A stretch of DNA of 64,000 nt from NCBI GenBank assembly GCA_020726505.1, contig JAHLEZ010000041.1, positions 248,001 through 312,000 of the forward strand. The letters are read 5' to 3'. The notes beneath the pieces are model-generated. The model was not told where the DNA came from, did not search any database, and was given only the letters and a program-made list of their open reading frames with translations. Origin of the DNA: Leptodontidium sp. MPI-SDFR-AT-0119 (lineage: Eukaryota; Ascomycota; Leotiomycetes; Helotiales; Leptodontidiaceae). Positions 39,460 to 51,400 of the stretch are shown here, piece by piece (the stretch's first letter is position 1; each line of letters starts with the position of its first letter). The position numbers and the translations under genes are program-made.

Positions 39460-42400
39460 ATGGACATTGTCAACGAGGCATCTGAGACCAACGTAACGAG
39501 GCTGGGACCTAACTCTGACGTCAGTCAGCTTGCACCTCGTCAAGTTCTCATTCATATCAAAAAGGCTCGAAATCTTTTTCGCTCCAAGAGTCCATATCTG
39601 CTATGGAAGTTTGGCCACCAAGAAAGCATATTTGACCCGCTGGAGATGAGCACGGCGGAAGACGCCCCAGATAGCAACGCCAGCTACGGACCGAGTGCCA
39701 CCAGCAATCAATCGGCCGAAGAGAATGGAGGGTCGCTAGTTCAATCGGGGATATATGGTTCATCAGTGCCAATTCCAATCAAAAAACCGCCGTCACAAGG
39801 GATCTCTACGTGACTTCACTTGGAATGCGACAGTTTTGGCGTAAGGACACCCCCAGTCAAACTGCCAGGCAGTATTGATCGCAAAAGACTGATTCTCACA
39901 GAGATGTATCTATAAACAAAGTTTTTGGCGATATTTACATATTTGATCGAGATGGCGGGTTTCGAGGGTATGCAAGAATCAATCTCCTGACGGACAACAA
40001 CCGTAATCGACGAGTTCGCCTCGGTCCACAACCAGGACGAGATCTTGATCATATAAGTGGGGAACTACTTATCCGTATTCGACCTGTCGAAAGTCAGACT
40101 TTCAGCAAAGAAGTAGATCTCGATTTCTCCGATTTCTCCAGATCTCAAATCATCGCTCAAGGGGAGGTGCTTGGTTCTATTTATCGTGTTCAGGGAAAGA
40201 ACAGCGCCAAACTTTACGCCGTCAAAGTAATAGAGGGGCCAGAGAACTTAGCAAGGGTCATGCTTCGGTCAGAGCGAGTTAACTCTCCATTTATCGTCAG
40301 TCCTATCTTCGCCATCCACTCGGAGGTTTCGGCAAGCTTGTATGTCTTTCTTGACTACGTTTGTGGTGGGACCCTGAAGTCAAACATGGAAGCGGGACTC
40401 CCTAGCTTTTCGCGAGCTATTCACTATACGGCGGAGCTTATCCTCGCACTAGAAGATATTGGGACATGTAGCGTTGAGAACTTCCGACTCCATCCCCGGA
40501 AAGTGTTGTTAGATTCTCTCGGCTTTGTAGTTCTTGTTGACTTCGGACTTTCATACCTCGATGTCGATCCCACAACTGATATTTCGTACTCTGCCCCAGA
40601 AGAGCTTAATAGCTCCGTGAAGACTTCCGTCAGCAACTTCTGGACCTTAGGAGTGATGTTGTTCGAGATGGCTTTCGGCTTCCATCCATTCTATGATACG
40701 AGCCGCCCACAAACAATGGAAAATATTCTCCATGGAGAAGTGCCTTTCCCCGATCTCAGCGATCTTGAGTCACCTGTGGATCCCATTCGCCTGCAGATTA
40801 TTGATCTATGCAATAAACTCCTTCTCCGCAACCCCGCACGTCGCAATGGAGCAGTCAACTATATCAAGAATCATGCATTATTCGTCGATATTGATTGGGA
40901 AGCAATCCGAAGAAGAAATTACCAGCCTGCATACCGGCCGAGCGTCATGTTTCGTTCTGATGCTGCGGTAATCGCAGATCACAAACAGAATGATGCAGAT
41001 ATGGATGAGCTTCTAGATAAACTGAATCACGATTTTGCTTTTTCAGACGATGAAGAACAACAAGAACTAGTTCAGCAGCCGAAAGTACCGTCTCTCGAGG
41101 GAAGCCCAGGCAGTTCAGGCACGCCATTTCCAATTGGATCCCCAGTGGGTGTATCTTCAAAAGATTCGACATCAGTCTATGCCACGCCGTTGTCTCGTGT
41201 GGGAAGTTTCAACTCGACAGTATCACCAACGTCCAATGAAGGATCATCCGAATATGTAACACCTTTATCTCAAGATCCTTACAGGTCTAGAGGAAGCGGT
41301 TCAAGGAAATCTGGTCTTCTCAGCCAAGTACTACATAGAAAGAATGTTGTTGTCCAACCAACTTCAGCGTTCGGGAGACTGCTTCAGGAAAGAGGCCTGA
41401 TACTTCCGACAAAAGAACAGCTAGATTGGTCTGGGAGAGGGCAGCACGCTGAGTACCAAATAATCGAAGATATACCTCTGAAGCCTCTGGCCGCGATAGG
41501 ATATGGAGGCTCTGCTCTAGTAGACAGCGTTCTCTGTCGGCGGATTAAGTTGGCGCGCAAAACAATGATATGCAGCCGACGTCAGCGCCTCGATGTACTA
41601 ATCAACGAGGTTGAACATCTCCAAAGACTGAGGCATCCTCATATTGTTCAACTTGTCGGGTCGTATTTGCAGGGTAAGAAGTTCGCAATATTACTATACC
41701 CCGCCACCGAAGGAAATCTGGCGACTTTTTACGAAATGTGCGGCCCTGAGAACACAGCGGAGGGTCTCTTGGGGCATGAAAAATGTCTTGTGGCCTTGCA
41801 TAGGTTCTTTCGCTGTTTAGCAAGTAGCCTTGCGTACATTCATGCTAATACCACCAAACACCTGGACATAAAGCCCCAAAATGTACTCGTCAGGTGGCCA
41901 AATCTGGGCCATCAACATTTCCGGCTTTATCTGTAAGTTAGCTATTTAAAATCCATTTCATTTCATTACTTTGGTAGAGCTAATCTTTTACAGGGCAGAC
42001 TTTGGAATAAGCCGACACTTCCAGTCCCATGACTTGTCTCAAACTGAAAGCCTTCTTGCTCGGACCAGAAAGTATTGCGCGCCTGAAGTATACGACGGAG
42101 AATCTCGAGGCCGTGCTGCCGATGTCTTTTCACTTGGTTGCATATTCCTGGAAATGACAACGATCCTCTGTGGACTTTCTATTGATAGTTTCTCTGACCA
42201 CCGAGCCACGTCGGACTCTGGAGACGATTCATTTCATGCCAACTTGACTCGCGTTGAAAGTTGGATAGAAAAGATGGAAGCAAAATACCCGTCTGTAGTA
42301 TCGTCGCTCCTAGCTCAGCCAGTAGGGGGAAACAACAGGGCTGGTAAATTGTCGATCTTTCGGAAGATGCTGTCTTTCGATCCCTTTTCAAGACCACTGG

Positions 42401-42510
42401 CATCGATTGTCTTGGATTGCCTTGGCGGCCCTAGAGAATGCTGCTTAAAGGAGCGTGAGGGATATATTGCCGCGATAGAAGAGGATTCAAAGTCGTGTGA
42501 CATTCCATGA
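39460..42510 (+). CDS. C2-like / pseudokinase / protein kinase protein
   Basis: The firm part is exon 39902-41932 spliced (GTAAGT to TTTTACAG) to 41994-42510. The first kinase-like domain is AGC-like: YAVKVIEG keeps the VAIK Lys and VDFGLS keeps DFG, but the catalytic loop (40479-40512) reads NFRLHPRKVLLD, so the HRD Asp and the Asn are lost. An AGC-type tail, FVDIDWEAIRRRNYQPAY, follows. A Ser-rich linker leads to a second domain with an ARKTM Lys, HLDIKPQNVLV (HRD as HLD, Asp/Lys/Asn kept), ADFGISR, and a YCAPEV activation-loop end, so it should be active. The N-terminal exon (39460-39840) has PRQVLIHIKKARNLFRSKSP and later RDFTWNATVLA, and the next exon has DIYIFDRDGG. These together resemble a C2 domain, but they need an unexplained frame change near 39740-39800. 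Confidence 0.8.
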
Positions 42511-42723
42511 ACTTTAGTTTTGATACTGCAGAAGAGCAAAGAGACCGAAAAAGCAAAACGTGGATGCATCGCCATCTAAGATTCAATTCGTCTTAGTCCC
42601 CATCGAATATCTAAGCCATCAATTTCATCGCAATACTGGCAAACCATTACCCTTCAAACTTCCATTTCTAGAAACGCAACACCCAGATCGAAGTACCGTC
42701 CTAATCCGACGATTCGGCGTAGC

Positions 42724-43843
42724 TTACAAACCAGCTCGGTAAGTAGACCACATGTTTACCATTCTCGTGATCTGGTTGGGAGTGAAAGACTCGTAGCAAG
42801 AGCTGCATAGATGATCAGTACGAAGTTTGCCAAAGCTTGGAAGTCTGAAAGCTCTCCAGAATACATACTCGTATGAGTAGTCCATGTAGTTGTGGATAGA
42901 GTCAACTCCACCACCTGGGCAAGAATCCTGCCCAACTGGGCATCCGTCTGTAAGAGTCGATTGAGGTGGGGTGTCGGCAATCATGTCGCCACTTCCAGTA
43001 CATCCACCCTTCGCCAAATGTTAGCATTGGTCTGCTCTAGGTGAGAAATTGGTATGCTTACTTGGAAGACATGGAAAAGTCCTAGCCAGTGGCCCACTTC
43101 GTGTGTAACTGTGCCTCCCAAGTTGTAGTTTCTGAGAGAGCCGCCTGGAGTGGTGGTGTAGAGAATGTTTAAAACCATCGGTACTACATCATCATTGGAA
43201 TTAGCGATTTTATGTTTTCCCATAACAGTCACCCTAAGTTGATCTTTTTCTGTACTCACATGTAATCAGTTGATCCAACAGCGGCAACCTGAGGAAATTG
43301 AGCATATCCAAGGTATCCAGAGACGGTGTATTGGAAGTAGATGTTCAAGGAGCTGTAGGTTCCCTTGCGCAGTGCTCTCTTCATCGCCACATCATTTCCG
43401 TTGACGTCAGCAGCCCAGGCAGTGTTGACAGTATAATCAGTTGAGATGAGCTTGAATTGGAAGCCCGCAGGAGCTGTTTGTCGCTGTTAGCTATTGTTTC
43501 AGTCATCGAAATAACATCACGTACCATAATGTTCATTCAAAACACTGATTTGGTTGGTCAACTGTGCGGCGGGAACATATCCTCCGGACAGAGCAGTACT
43601 TCTAGCAACCACGTGGATGTAAGTGTCGATGGTGACTGTAGCTGCACGGGCGCTGTCGGTCCTGGTTGCATTGGTTCCGATCTCTGCTTCCCAAGCACTG
43701 ATCTGGGATGCAGCATCTAAGAATTCCGCGGGGGGCTCAGTACCACATCCGATCTGACGGGACTCGTCGCGCGGTTGAGGATGAGCGTAGACGGTGGTGA
43801 TTGCACCAGCAAGCAGAGAGGCGAGGAGAGTTAAGCGAACCAT
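42724..43843 (-). CDS. Secreted M43 (pappalysin-like) zinc metalloprotease
   Basis: Exons: 43843-43525, 43473-43260, a third ending at 43062, 43008-42869 and 42802-42724. The start [20 protein letters not shown] is a signal peptide. The third exon holds the zinc site [14 protein letters not shown] (HExxHxxGxxH). Downstream are [16 protein letters not shown], a Cys pair and NYMDYS, then [15 protein letters not shown], all typical of fungal M43B proteases. These are extracellular endopeptidases. One join is unresolved: after GSTDYM the strong donor GTGAGT (43259) needs an acceptor in the right phase. The only one I find (CTTAG) would give a 26-base intron, too short for normal splicing. A longer intron, a small indel or a nonsense lesion is possible, so activity is not certain. 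Confidence 0.85.
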
Positions 43844-44676
43844 GGCGAGATACTTTCTGAACTAGGACTCTAGGATAGCAAGCGAAGGATGTTAGAAAGG
43901 GTGCTTTCTATTCAAGAGACGGTGGTGGTGGAGGTATTTGTACTTCCCAATTGAATGTCGCTGTGTAATCTGTTTCTATTACACTTGTCAAGTCTACTGA
44001 TGCCGTTATCTCCATGCTTGATTTCGGATCCCCACAACACAACACCAAGACATGCATCTCAGGGCCAAGAGTCTGTGAACAGAAGGTCTGCAAATCATTC
44101 GATACTTCTAGGAGTGCCAAGATGACTTGGGGGGAGCTCCGGTGGAAATGGAGAAAGCCCAGATTAGCTCTGATATATCTGCTGAAAAGGAAGAAATTCC
44201 CAAACGTAAGTTTGTAATTTAGCGGATCGGAGGATTCTCGAGATTGGATCTTTGCAAACAATCGATCAAGAAGTTGATAGCGAAAAGGTTGAAGAATAGT
44301 TGGCCTTCCTGATACAAGCCCCCAGCATCTTCAAATAGGCGAGCTGAATGCAGCATGTAGCTTAAATCAACGCTTGCCATCGGGACCCTCGAAAGTGCAG
44401 GCATGTATCCCGGTGTTCTGTATGCAGCCCGTATTCTCCCCTCACTTTATCGGGTATTGTCCCAACTCGGCTCTTGGCCCTTTCGCCATAGGGGACACCA
44501 GACTGCAATAGGCAAGTGGCGGCGCTCTCTCGTAAACAGGTATAGTATAGAGATCTGTCTAGTATGGCATCATGACTCTACTGCGGCTGCCCGATATTGA
44601 AAATAATTGTCGATTCCCCGGATCTCGTACTAAATCATCCGACCACTCGAGTACGCAAGCTAGATGTAGTCAACAG

Positions 44677-44709
<33 letters not shown>

Positions 44710-45880
44710 GCTGACAGCAAGGCTGTCTGTTGAACCAGGGTCTACTTTTGTTGCTCCTTCCATCCGTTTTGACATTATCTTCACTCGTTCTGCCTCTGGA
44801 ACCAGAATCTCGCTATTACAGCAGTGCTTGACTCGCGGGTACTTGGCCGGATACTTACTGTACGGAGTACATATCGGAGCCGCCCGTGCCCCGGCAGATC
44901 ATGTGGATCGGTGAGGCCGTCCAAACAATGCCGAACTCAAGCATGTCCAGCAACATCCTTATCTGGATTAGTGGAGCCTGTCTAAGTACCTTCTCGATAA
45001 ACCCAAGCCCCATAGATGGTTCTAATAAGGTTCTGCAAGGGAGTGAGGAGAATGGTGTATTCCCATCTGCCAAGCTCAGGTCCGGTATTTAAGCGATATC
45101 GAGCTGCTCAAGTGGGATGTCGGGCTGATGTTACCATCCCATCTCTTGGCAGTTTGTCATTCTGTATTCAGATTGGTGCACCAATAGATTTCCAGGGTGG
45201 TATATATGGAATGCGAAGAATACGAGTTCAATTCCAGGAACAGTAGAAGTTAGAAAGCCGCCTATGTGGCAGCAAAACAGTCAGGTAGTTGTAAGCAGTC
45301 TCCACGTTGGCGGTTAGCGATGATAACATTCTTGGCTATTTATGACAAGGATTCAGACTTCTACCAATGCGAGAGCAAGATTTGAATGTTTAAGCTTATA
45401 TAGGGCGGCCCCAGCGGATTCTCGGCTACTTACTTGCCTTGTCACGGCTTTTCCAACGAATATGGGGCGAGATGCGACAACGATCACGAAATCTAATTGA
45501 AGAAGGCCGCCAATGACGATATGAAAAGAGGCAGTATAAGCAGAGTTGCCAGGACTCAGACTGTGAATCTTGTCTTGAAGTGAGCTTTGAGGCAATCATG
45601 GCTCGGGGGTTGCCCTCGCGATTTATCCGGTGTTTCTTGGATTTGCTCCACTTGGAAAATATCAATAGATAGGAAGTTTTACAATGAGAAATCTAAATAA
45701 GACTTCTCAATTTATTGTCTGCTTTGTTGAGTGTCCGTGAGGCAAGATCTTCCCTATTTCTCAGGTGGAGTCTCAGAAAGTTGTTGATATCTCGGAACCA
45801 AAAACCTAAGCGGGGAACAGAGGGTAACATGATTGATCTATTTCTAATACAGGTAAAGCGGGGTAAGTGAAAATTTTGAG
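43844..45880. other. Intergenic, with a 31-base poly-G tract
   Basis: Separates the metalloprotease from the MFS gene and probably marks the left edge of the biosynthetic cluster. A minus-strand 80-codon frame (45353-45595) is hydrophobic in part but unrecognised. The plus-strand frame across the poly-G tract is an artefact of the repeat. Confidence 0.5.
44678..44708 (+). repeat. Poly-G homopolymer, 31 bases
   Basis: An uninterrupted run of 31 G on the plus strand, between ordinary sequence. Its length is likely to be inexact in any assembly. Confidence 0.95.
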
Positions 45881-47622
45881 TCAGTGCTGGTTTCTGACCT
45901 CGTTGCGACGACCAAGAAAGCAAAACGAAGCAGCTGATACAATCACACACATGATACCTGTATGCAGTCATGACGAATTAGATATGCTTTGCAAGATTAC
46001 CGGGGGGTACAAGAGACAGAAAGAGTCCTCACCGAGAATTAAATTCACAGTGGAGTATCCAACGTGCGCTATCAATGATCCTGAGACGAGCGGTCCTAGC
46101 ATTATGCCCAGTGTGAATGCGGTTTCTGCCAAAGCAAAGACTCGTGAGCCTGCTCCATTAGGGCCAAACACTTTCGGATTCGTCGACTCCCATTTTTGTA
46201 CTGCAGCTATTAATGCAAGTCAGCAAATAGTATAGTCGTGGAAGCAAAAACAAAAACAATGTATACCTGAAAGCTCCGTTACCCCAAACCCCTGTACCAA
46301 AGTGCAAAGACCCCCAATGGCAATCAAGCTCGCCGTCGTGATCGCCGGACCGTTGGCGGTGGCCTGAGCCCATGGGTAATGTTCATTACCTGGAGTACCA
46401 ACAAGCCACATGAACGGGAATAGAGTGGCCCAGCCCACTGTGGAAGTGTACCGAATATTGAAACGGTCACGCACCCAACCGCATGGAAGACCAAGGATAA
46501 CTCCTGGAGTTTGTAGCGACAGGAACATCAAACCAGTTGGTAAGCTGTCCCAGCCAAACGTCCTCCGAGCATGGAGAGGAAACGTATTCTCAAAACTTGT
46601 AATGAGGGCAGTGACAAGTACGCAACCGGCCAGGCCAGTCAAGACCCCCGATGTCCAAAAGCATAGTGTGATAGAAGTTTTTGGTGTGTTGGGTGTGTGG
46701 TTCTCTACCAGTATCTGAGCCGACTCGGGGGAAGATTGTTTGGTAAGGAGTAGGAGTACCAGCTAGAAGCCTAGTCCGTTCTTCGTCTGAGGCTGAATCT
46801 TCCGGGTCCTGAATTGAAAAATTTGGACCCGAGGCGGACTCCTTGGCTTTTGCCTCTACCATTACAAGTCGCGCAATAACATCGATAGCAAGCACAGCTA
46901 TTGGCACCGTCCAAGTCGGCCAGTAGCCAACCAGTCTCAGCAAGACTCCAGATATTGCAGGCCCAGATATCATACCAGCTGACGAGAATGACAAGGCAAC
47001 ACCTGTTGCAGTCCCTTGTCTATCAGGCCCTGCCGTGTCCATCAATGTGGCAAAGCCAACAATCCAGGCCGTCGATGCTGCTATGGCTTGAAGAACTGCG
47101 CCAAAATATATGGCCCAAACTGTAATTGAAAATCAGCTTGAACTACGACGAACGGACAGTATCACAGTTGAGAAAAAACGCAAAGCTCGCCAGAAGGTGT
47201 ACTCGCAACGAGCCCGGTACCAACAATACCCAAGCCAAGTGCAATCAAAAGTTGGGCTTTCCTCCTTGATAGTTTGTCCGAAATATGAGCTGTTATGGGT
47301 GCTGAAATGAGCTGCACGAGCCCATAGGCCGTTAACAGCTTGGATGTATAATCTTGTGTTTTCGAGGGATCGAGGTGCAAACGATGCTCGAGCATGTAGG
47401 GTAAGATAGGAACGATGAAGCCATACAACAACGCTTCTAAATGAGTATAATCAAATTAGTAATGCCAGTCTAGACATTGGTCGGCATTGGAGGCCTACCC
47501 GTATACAACGCAATTCCAATAGTGAAGGTGATAAAATGACTAGATGAGCGCCACCTATAACCGCGTAGTTTCTTCTCGGTGATGGCATGTTTAGTCATTT
47601 TGCTCTTGTCTTGTGGCTCCAT
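45881..47622 (-). CDS. 12-TM MFS transporter of the NRPS cluster
   Basis: Six exons (47622-47499, 47436-47203, 47119-46760, 46704-46267, 46200-46033, 45957-45881) give 466 residues with all phases consistent. The protein starts MEPQDKSKMTKHAITEKKLR and enters TM1 at SSHFITFTIGIALYTEALLY. It has the MFS motif A-like ISDKLSRRKAQLLIALGLGI between TM2 and TM3, then GTATGVALSFSSAGMISGPA. A charged central loop (DPEDSASDEERTRLLAENHT) separates the halves, and the second half has GLPCGWVRDRF and a motif C-like LGIMLGPLVSG. It is a plasma membrane exporter by family. It is divergent from the NRPS, with 867 bases between the starts, so it probably shares its promoter region and exports the cluster product. 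Several introns keep frame-like ORFs, which hides the gene. Confidence 0.9.
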
Positions 47623-48489
47623 ATGATAAAGAATAGAAAGAAATAAGGGCCCGCCGTAGAGGGCCTTGGGTGATAATAAGTAGTACTGCTCCGAAGCACT
47701 CTTTTTTTTTTCTGGGTAGAATCAGTGTCGTGGCTAAGAAGAAAGTGAAATGTGATGTACAGCGAAATTCACCTTCGCTTGTTGGAGTCGAAAATCGATT
47801 ATCCATATATTTTAATCATAATTACATCATAAAGTCGAAAAACGGAAAGGCGTTATTTGTTTTGCTGAACTGGTTTATTCCAGGCGAATTGAAACATATG
47901 AGCATCTTTCGTGGCTTGTGGTAGTCCCTGGCAGTTTAATTAATCTTGTGCAAGTCTACATTTGAGCAAAGGAGCCAAACAGTTCCAAGACCTTGGAACA
48001 TCGTAACATACCGCAATGTAGATCATATGGACCTAGGGTATGTCTAATCTTTATGCCGACCCTACCATGAAATCTGGCTTGATGGACGGAGGGTGGGGAA
48101 GAGGGCGATGAGTTGGTACGGGTGCAGATCATACCGATCACGGCCGGGGACACGAATGCGATTTGCAGGTAACACGACTATCGTTCCACCTGTGAGGGAC
48201 CTTTCGGCGAACCGCTTCCGTCTAATCAAACTGTATTGAAATTTGTGCCAGTTGAACAGCTGCCAGGGGTTATGGTCGAGTGCTGAAGAAGAAAATGAAG
48301 TCACCTCCCCTGAGTAAACACTAAATGACATATCAAGAAAATCCTACGAGTTTTGTCGTCAGGTTCTCAAAATAACTTGCACCTATCAGAATACCCCGTG
48401 TGGATACACTCTAATTTGTGAGATTCCATTCCTTCTTCTCGGCATTGTCCATGTTCTGATTCCCAGTAGTACCAAATCCGTCGCCTACC
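47623..48489. promoter_or_regulatory. Bidirectional promoter region of the MFS and NRPS genes
   Basis: The 867 bases between two divergent start codons. No coding trace is seen; in particular I find no exons for the missing first half of the NRPS condensation domain on the plus strand. A specific operator is not identified. Confidence 0.5.
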
Positions 48490-51400
48490 ATGCCTGGCGA
48501 CAATATTTCTACAATAGGGTCAGTGGACCAAAGTACTGCCTTCCAGGAAGCAGCTTGTCTGGCTTGGGCAACAATCTTATGGCAATACACTGGGTGCGAA
48601 AATGTCATCCTAGCCGTGGTGAAGGAGGACGACCAAACTCCCTCGGCGACCCTTTCTGAGGGGCATGACATGGCGGTCATTCATCTGAGCGTCAAACATA
48701 CCTTGGAAATTGGAGAAGCCTTGAATATCATCTCTTCGCAGATCAACAATGTCCAAACTTCTATCGCCAGCGATGGCGAGGTAGAATATACGTCGATAGT
48801 CTCATTCTCTTCAAAACGACCTCAAAGAATCCACGAAGCAGCATCAAGTGTGTGGTGGGATGGACTTCAGAAGCCAGAAGCTTGGATATCTCCAGCCGAT
48901 GAGTGGAAGTGTGCCCAGATGCTTGCTCGACTGGAGTACTGTACGGATCAAATTTGCTCGCAGCCCCTGGGTCCTTTGAGCGGACTTCTTGGAGCGTCCT
49001 CCACGGAACTGGCAGTTATCAAGGAGTGGAATCAGGAGCCGCTAACGCGGCACGACCGATGCATTCACCATTTAATTAAAGAGCAAGCCCGAAATCAGCC
49101 AGACCGACCAGCAATTGAAAGCTGGGATGGAACTTTGACATACGCCGAACTGGACCGAATCTCTTCTCAATATGCCATTCTTTTGAGATCCAACGGTGTT
49201 GGGCTTGAGAGATTCGTCGGCATCTACCTCTACAAATCCCGATGGACGGCAGTAGCAATACTTGCAGTCCTCAAATCCGGCGGTGCATTTGTTCTTCTGG
49301 ATACATCCCACCCCATCGAGCGACTGAAAATCATGTGTCAGGCTGTGAGAGTTTCTCTTGTCTTGAGACTGTCGGGAGAAAATTCCAGTAACTTCGCCCT
49401 CCCCGGTATCCCTATCCTCGAGATAGGACACAACGACTTACATGAAGTCCCACAACCTCCGAAGATGCCCGCATTCCAATCGAAGCATACGCACGCCGCT
49501 TACGTTGCTTTTACTTCAGGGTCAACTGGCAGACCGAAGGGTATAATCATCCAGCATGGCATGTTCTCAACGGGATCATTATCCCATGGTCCGGCATATA
49601 AGATGACGCCCGAGTCTCGAGTCTTTCAATTCTCCTCTTATGCTTTCGATGGAGCAATTATGGAACATCTAACCACATTGATCGCGGGCGGGTGTGTCTG
49701 CATCCCATTGCCGTCCGAACAACTCAATGATCTCCCTGCAGCCTTTGCAAAGTTGAACGCTAACTTCATCTGCCTTACACCGTCGGTGCTCCACCTCTTG
49801 TCTCCGTCACAGATGCCATCACTTATAACTCTGGCCGTGACCGGGGAGTTAATGAGTAGAGCGTTACTCCAAAGGTGGGCACCACATGTTCAACTCATTA
49901 TCACCTATGGACCGACGGAGTGTTCAGTGGCATCTTCGACTACACACCCTGTGCAACCAAACACAGACCCACGAATCCTTGGGTCGACTCATAATTGTCG
50001 CTTCTGGGTGGTAGATCCAAATTGCACTGAGCTCCTTACCCCGCCAGGTGCCATTGGAGAATTGTTCATTGAAGGCCCGATTGTTGGTCGAGGATACATA
50101 AACGCGGATCCGGAGACAGTGGCTATGTATGGACCAAGACGACCATGGCTAGAATCTATACCTTTCCCAGACAGGGTCTATCGCACAGGCGATATTGTTC
50201 AATACACTGGCGCCAATGGAAGTCTTCGATATCTGGGCCGGAAAGACGCACAGGTCAAAATCCGCGGTCAGAGGGTGGAGCTTGGGGAGATTGAACACTC
50301 AATTCGAAATGAATTCCAGAATCTTGACAGCTTAAATCTGGCCGTTGAGACCGTGCTGTTCCCGGGGAAAGATCAAAACCGATCGTTTGTGGCTTTCCTT
50401 GGGAACTCAAGAGCATCAGCTGGAGAAAACGGCAAATTGGCACCTCCATGTCCTAAATTACTCCAGCAATGGGACCAGCAGATCAAGCCCTCCCTTCTTC
50501 GAAGCTTGCCTAACTACATGATTCCTGCCATGATTGTTCCCGTAGCGCGTTTTCCTTTTACTCTATCTAGAAAGACCGATCGAAAACAGCTACAAAGCCT
50601 GTTTTCAGAACTATCGCGAGAGGAGGTGGACTTGTATCTGGGCGTCGATTTTGTGGTGTTGTCCCCAGTCTCACCTATGGAAGCCACTCTCCAAAACTCC
50701 ATTTCCAAAACCTTGAATATCGAGCGCCGCAAAATAAGCATGGATCGGAGTTTTATTGAGCTTGGTGGAGATTCCGTGGACAGCATGCGACTAGTATCTG
50801 CCTTACGCGAACAAGGAATTCTGCTATCTGTGTCAGATGTCATAGGCTGCCCCAACATCGCGAGCTTGTCTGGAACAGCTCAACGTGTAGAGATGGCATC
50901 GCTACCGACAACTGTCGAGCCCTTTGATCTCCTTCCGAACCCACGAGAAGAGGCTGCGCGGAATCTCCTTTCAGAAAGCTTCCCTGGCATGACGATGGAT
51001 GATGTGGCAGATGTGTTGCCAGCCACCGAGCTTCAGCACTTATTCTTCCGTGGCCCCCAGGATTACATTACGATGCGCCTTAAAGGTCCAGTGAATGTCG
51101 GCCGCCTAGAGCAGTCCTGCCATGAACTGATTCGTAGGCATTCCGCCCTTCGAACAATTTTCTTCGAACACCAAGGTCACTTGTTCCAGGTTGTTCTGAA
51201 ACGACCACATCAAGCGTTTGTTCGTCGAATATTCACTCTCCCTGCATCTCAGTTCGCCGAAACACTATGGCAGGAACAGCGATACGAGGCAAAAACCGTG
51301 AGCAAACCCGCCACCCGATTCTTTTTCGCACAACGGAGTGCAGCAGAAAGCCTTTTAACCATTCGCATGTCTCATGCACAGTATGACGGCGATAGTATTA

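Noticed and set aside
44597..44914. A plus-strand ORF with a poly-Gly stretch
   Set aside because: The Gly run is only the poly-G tract read as codons.
45353..45595. An 80-codon partly hydrophobic minus-strand ORF
   Set aside because: No MFS or other family motif and no linked exons; it could be a relic but cannot be supported.
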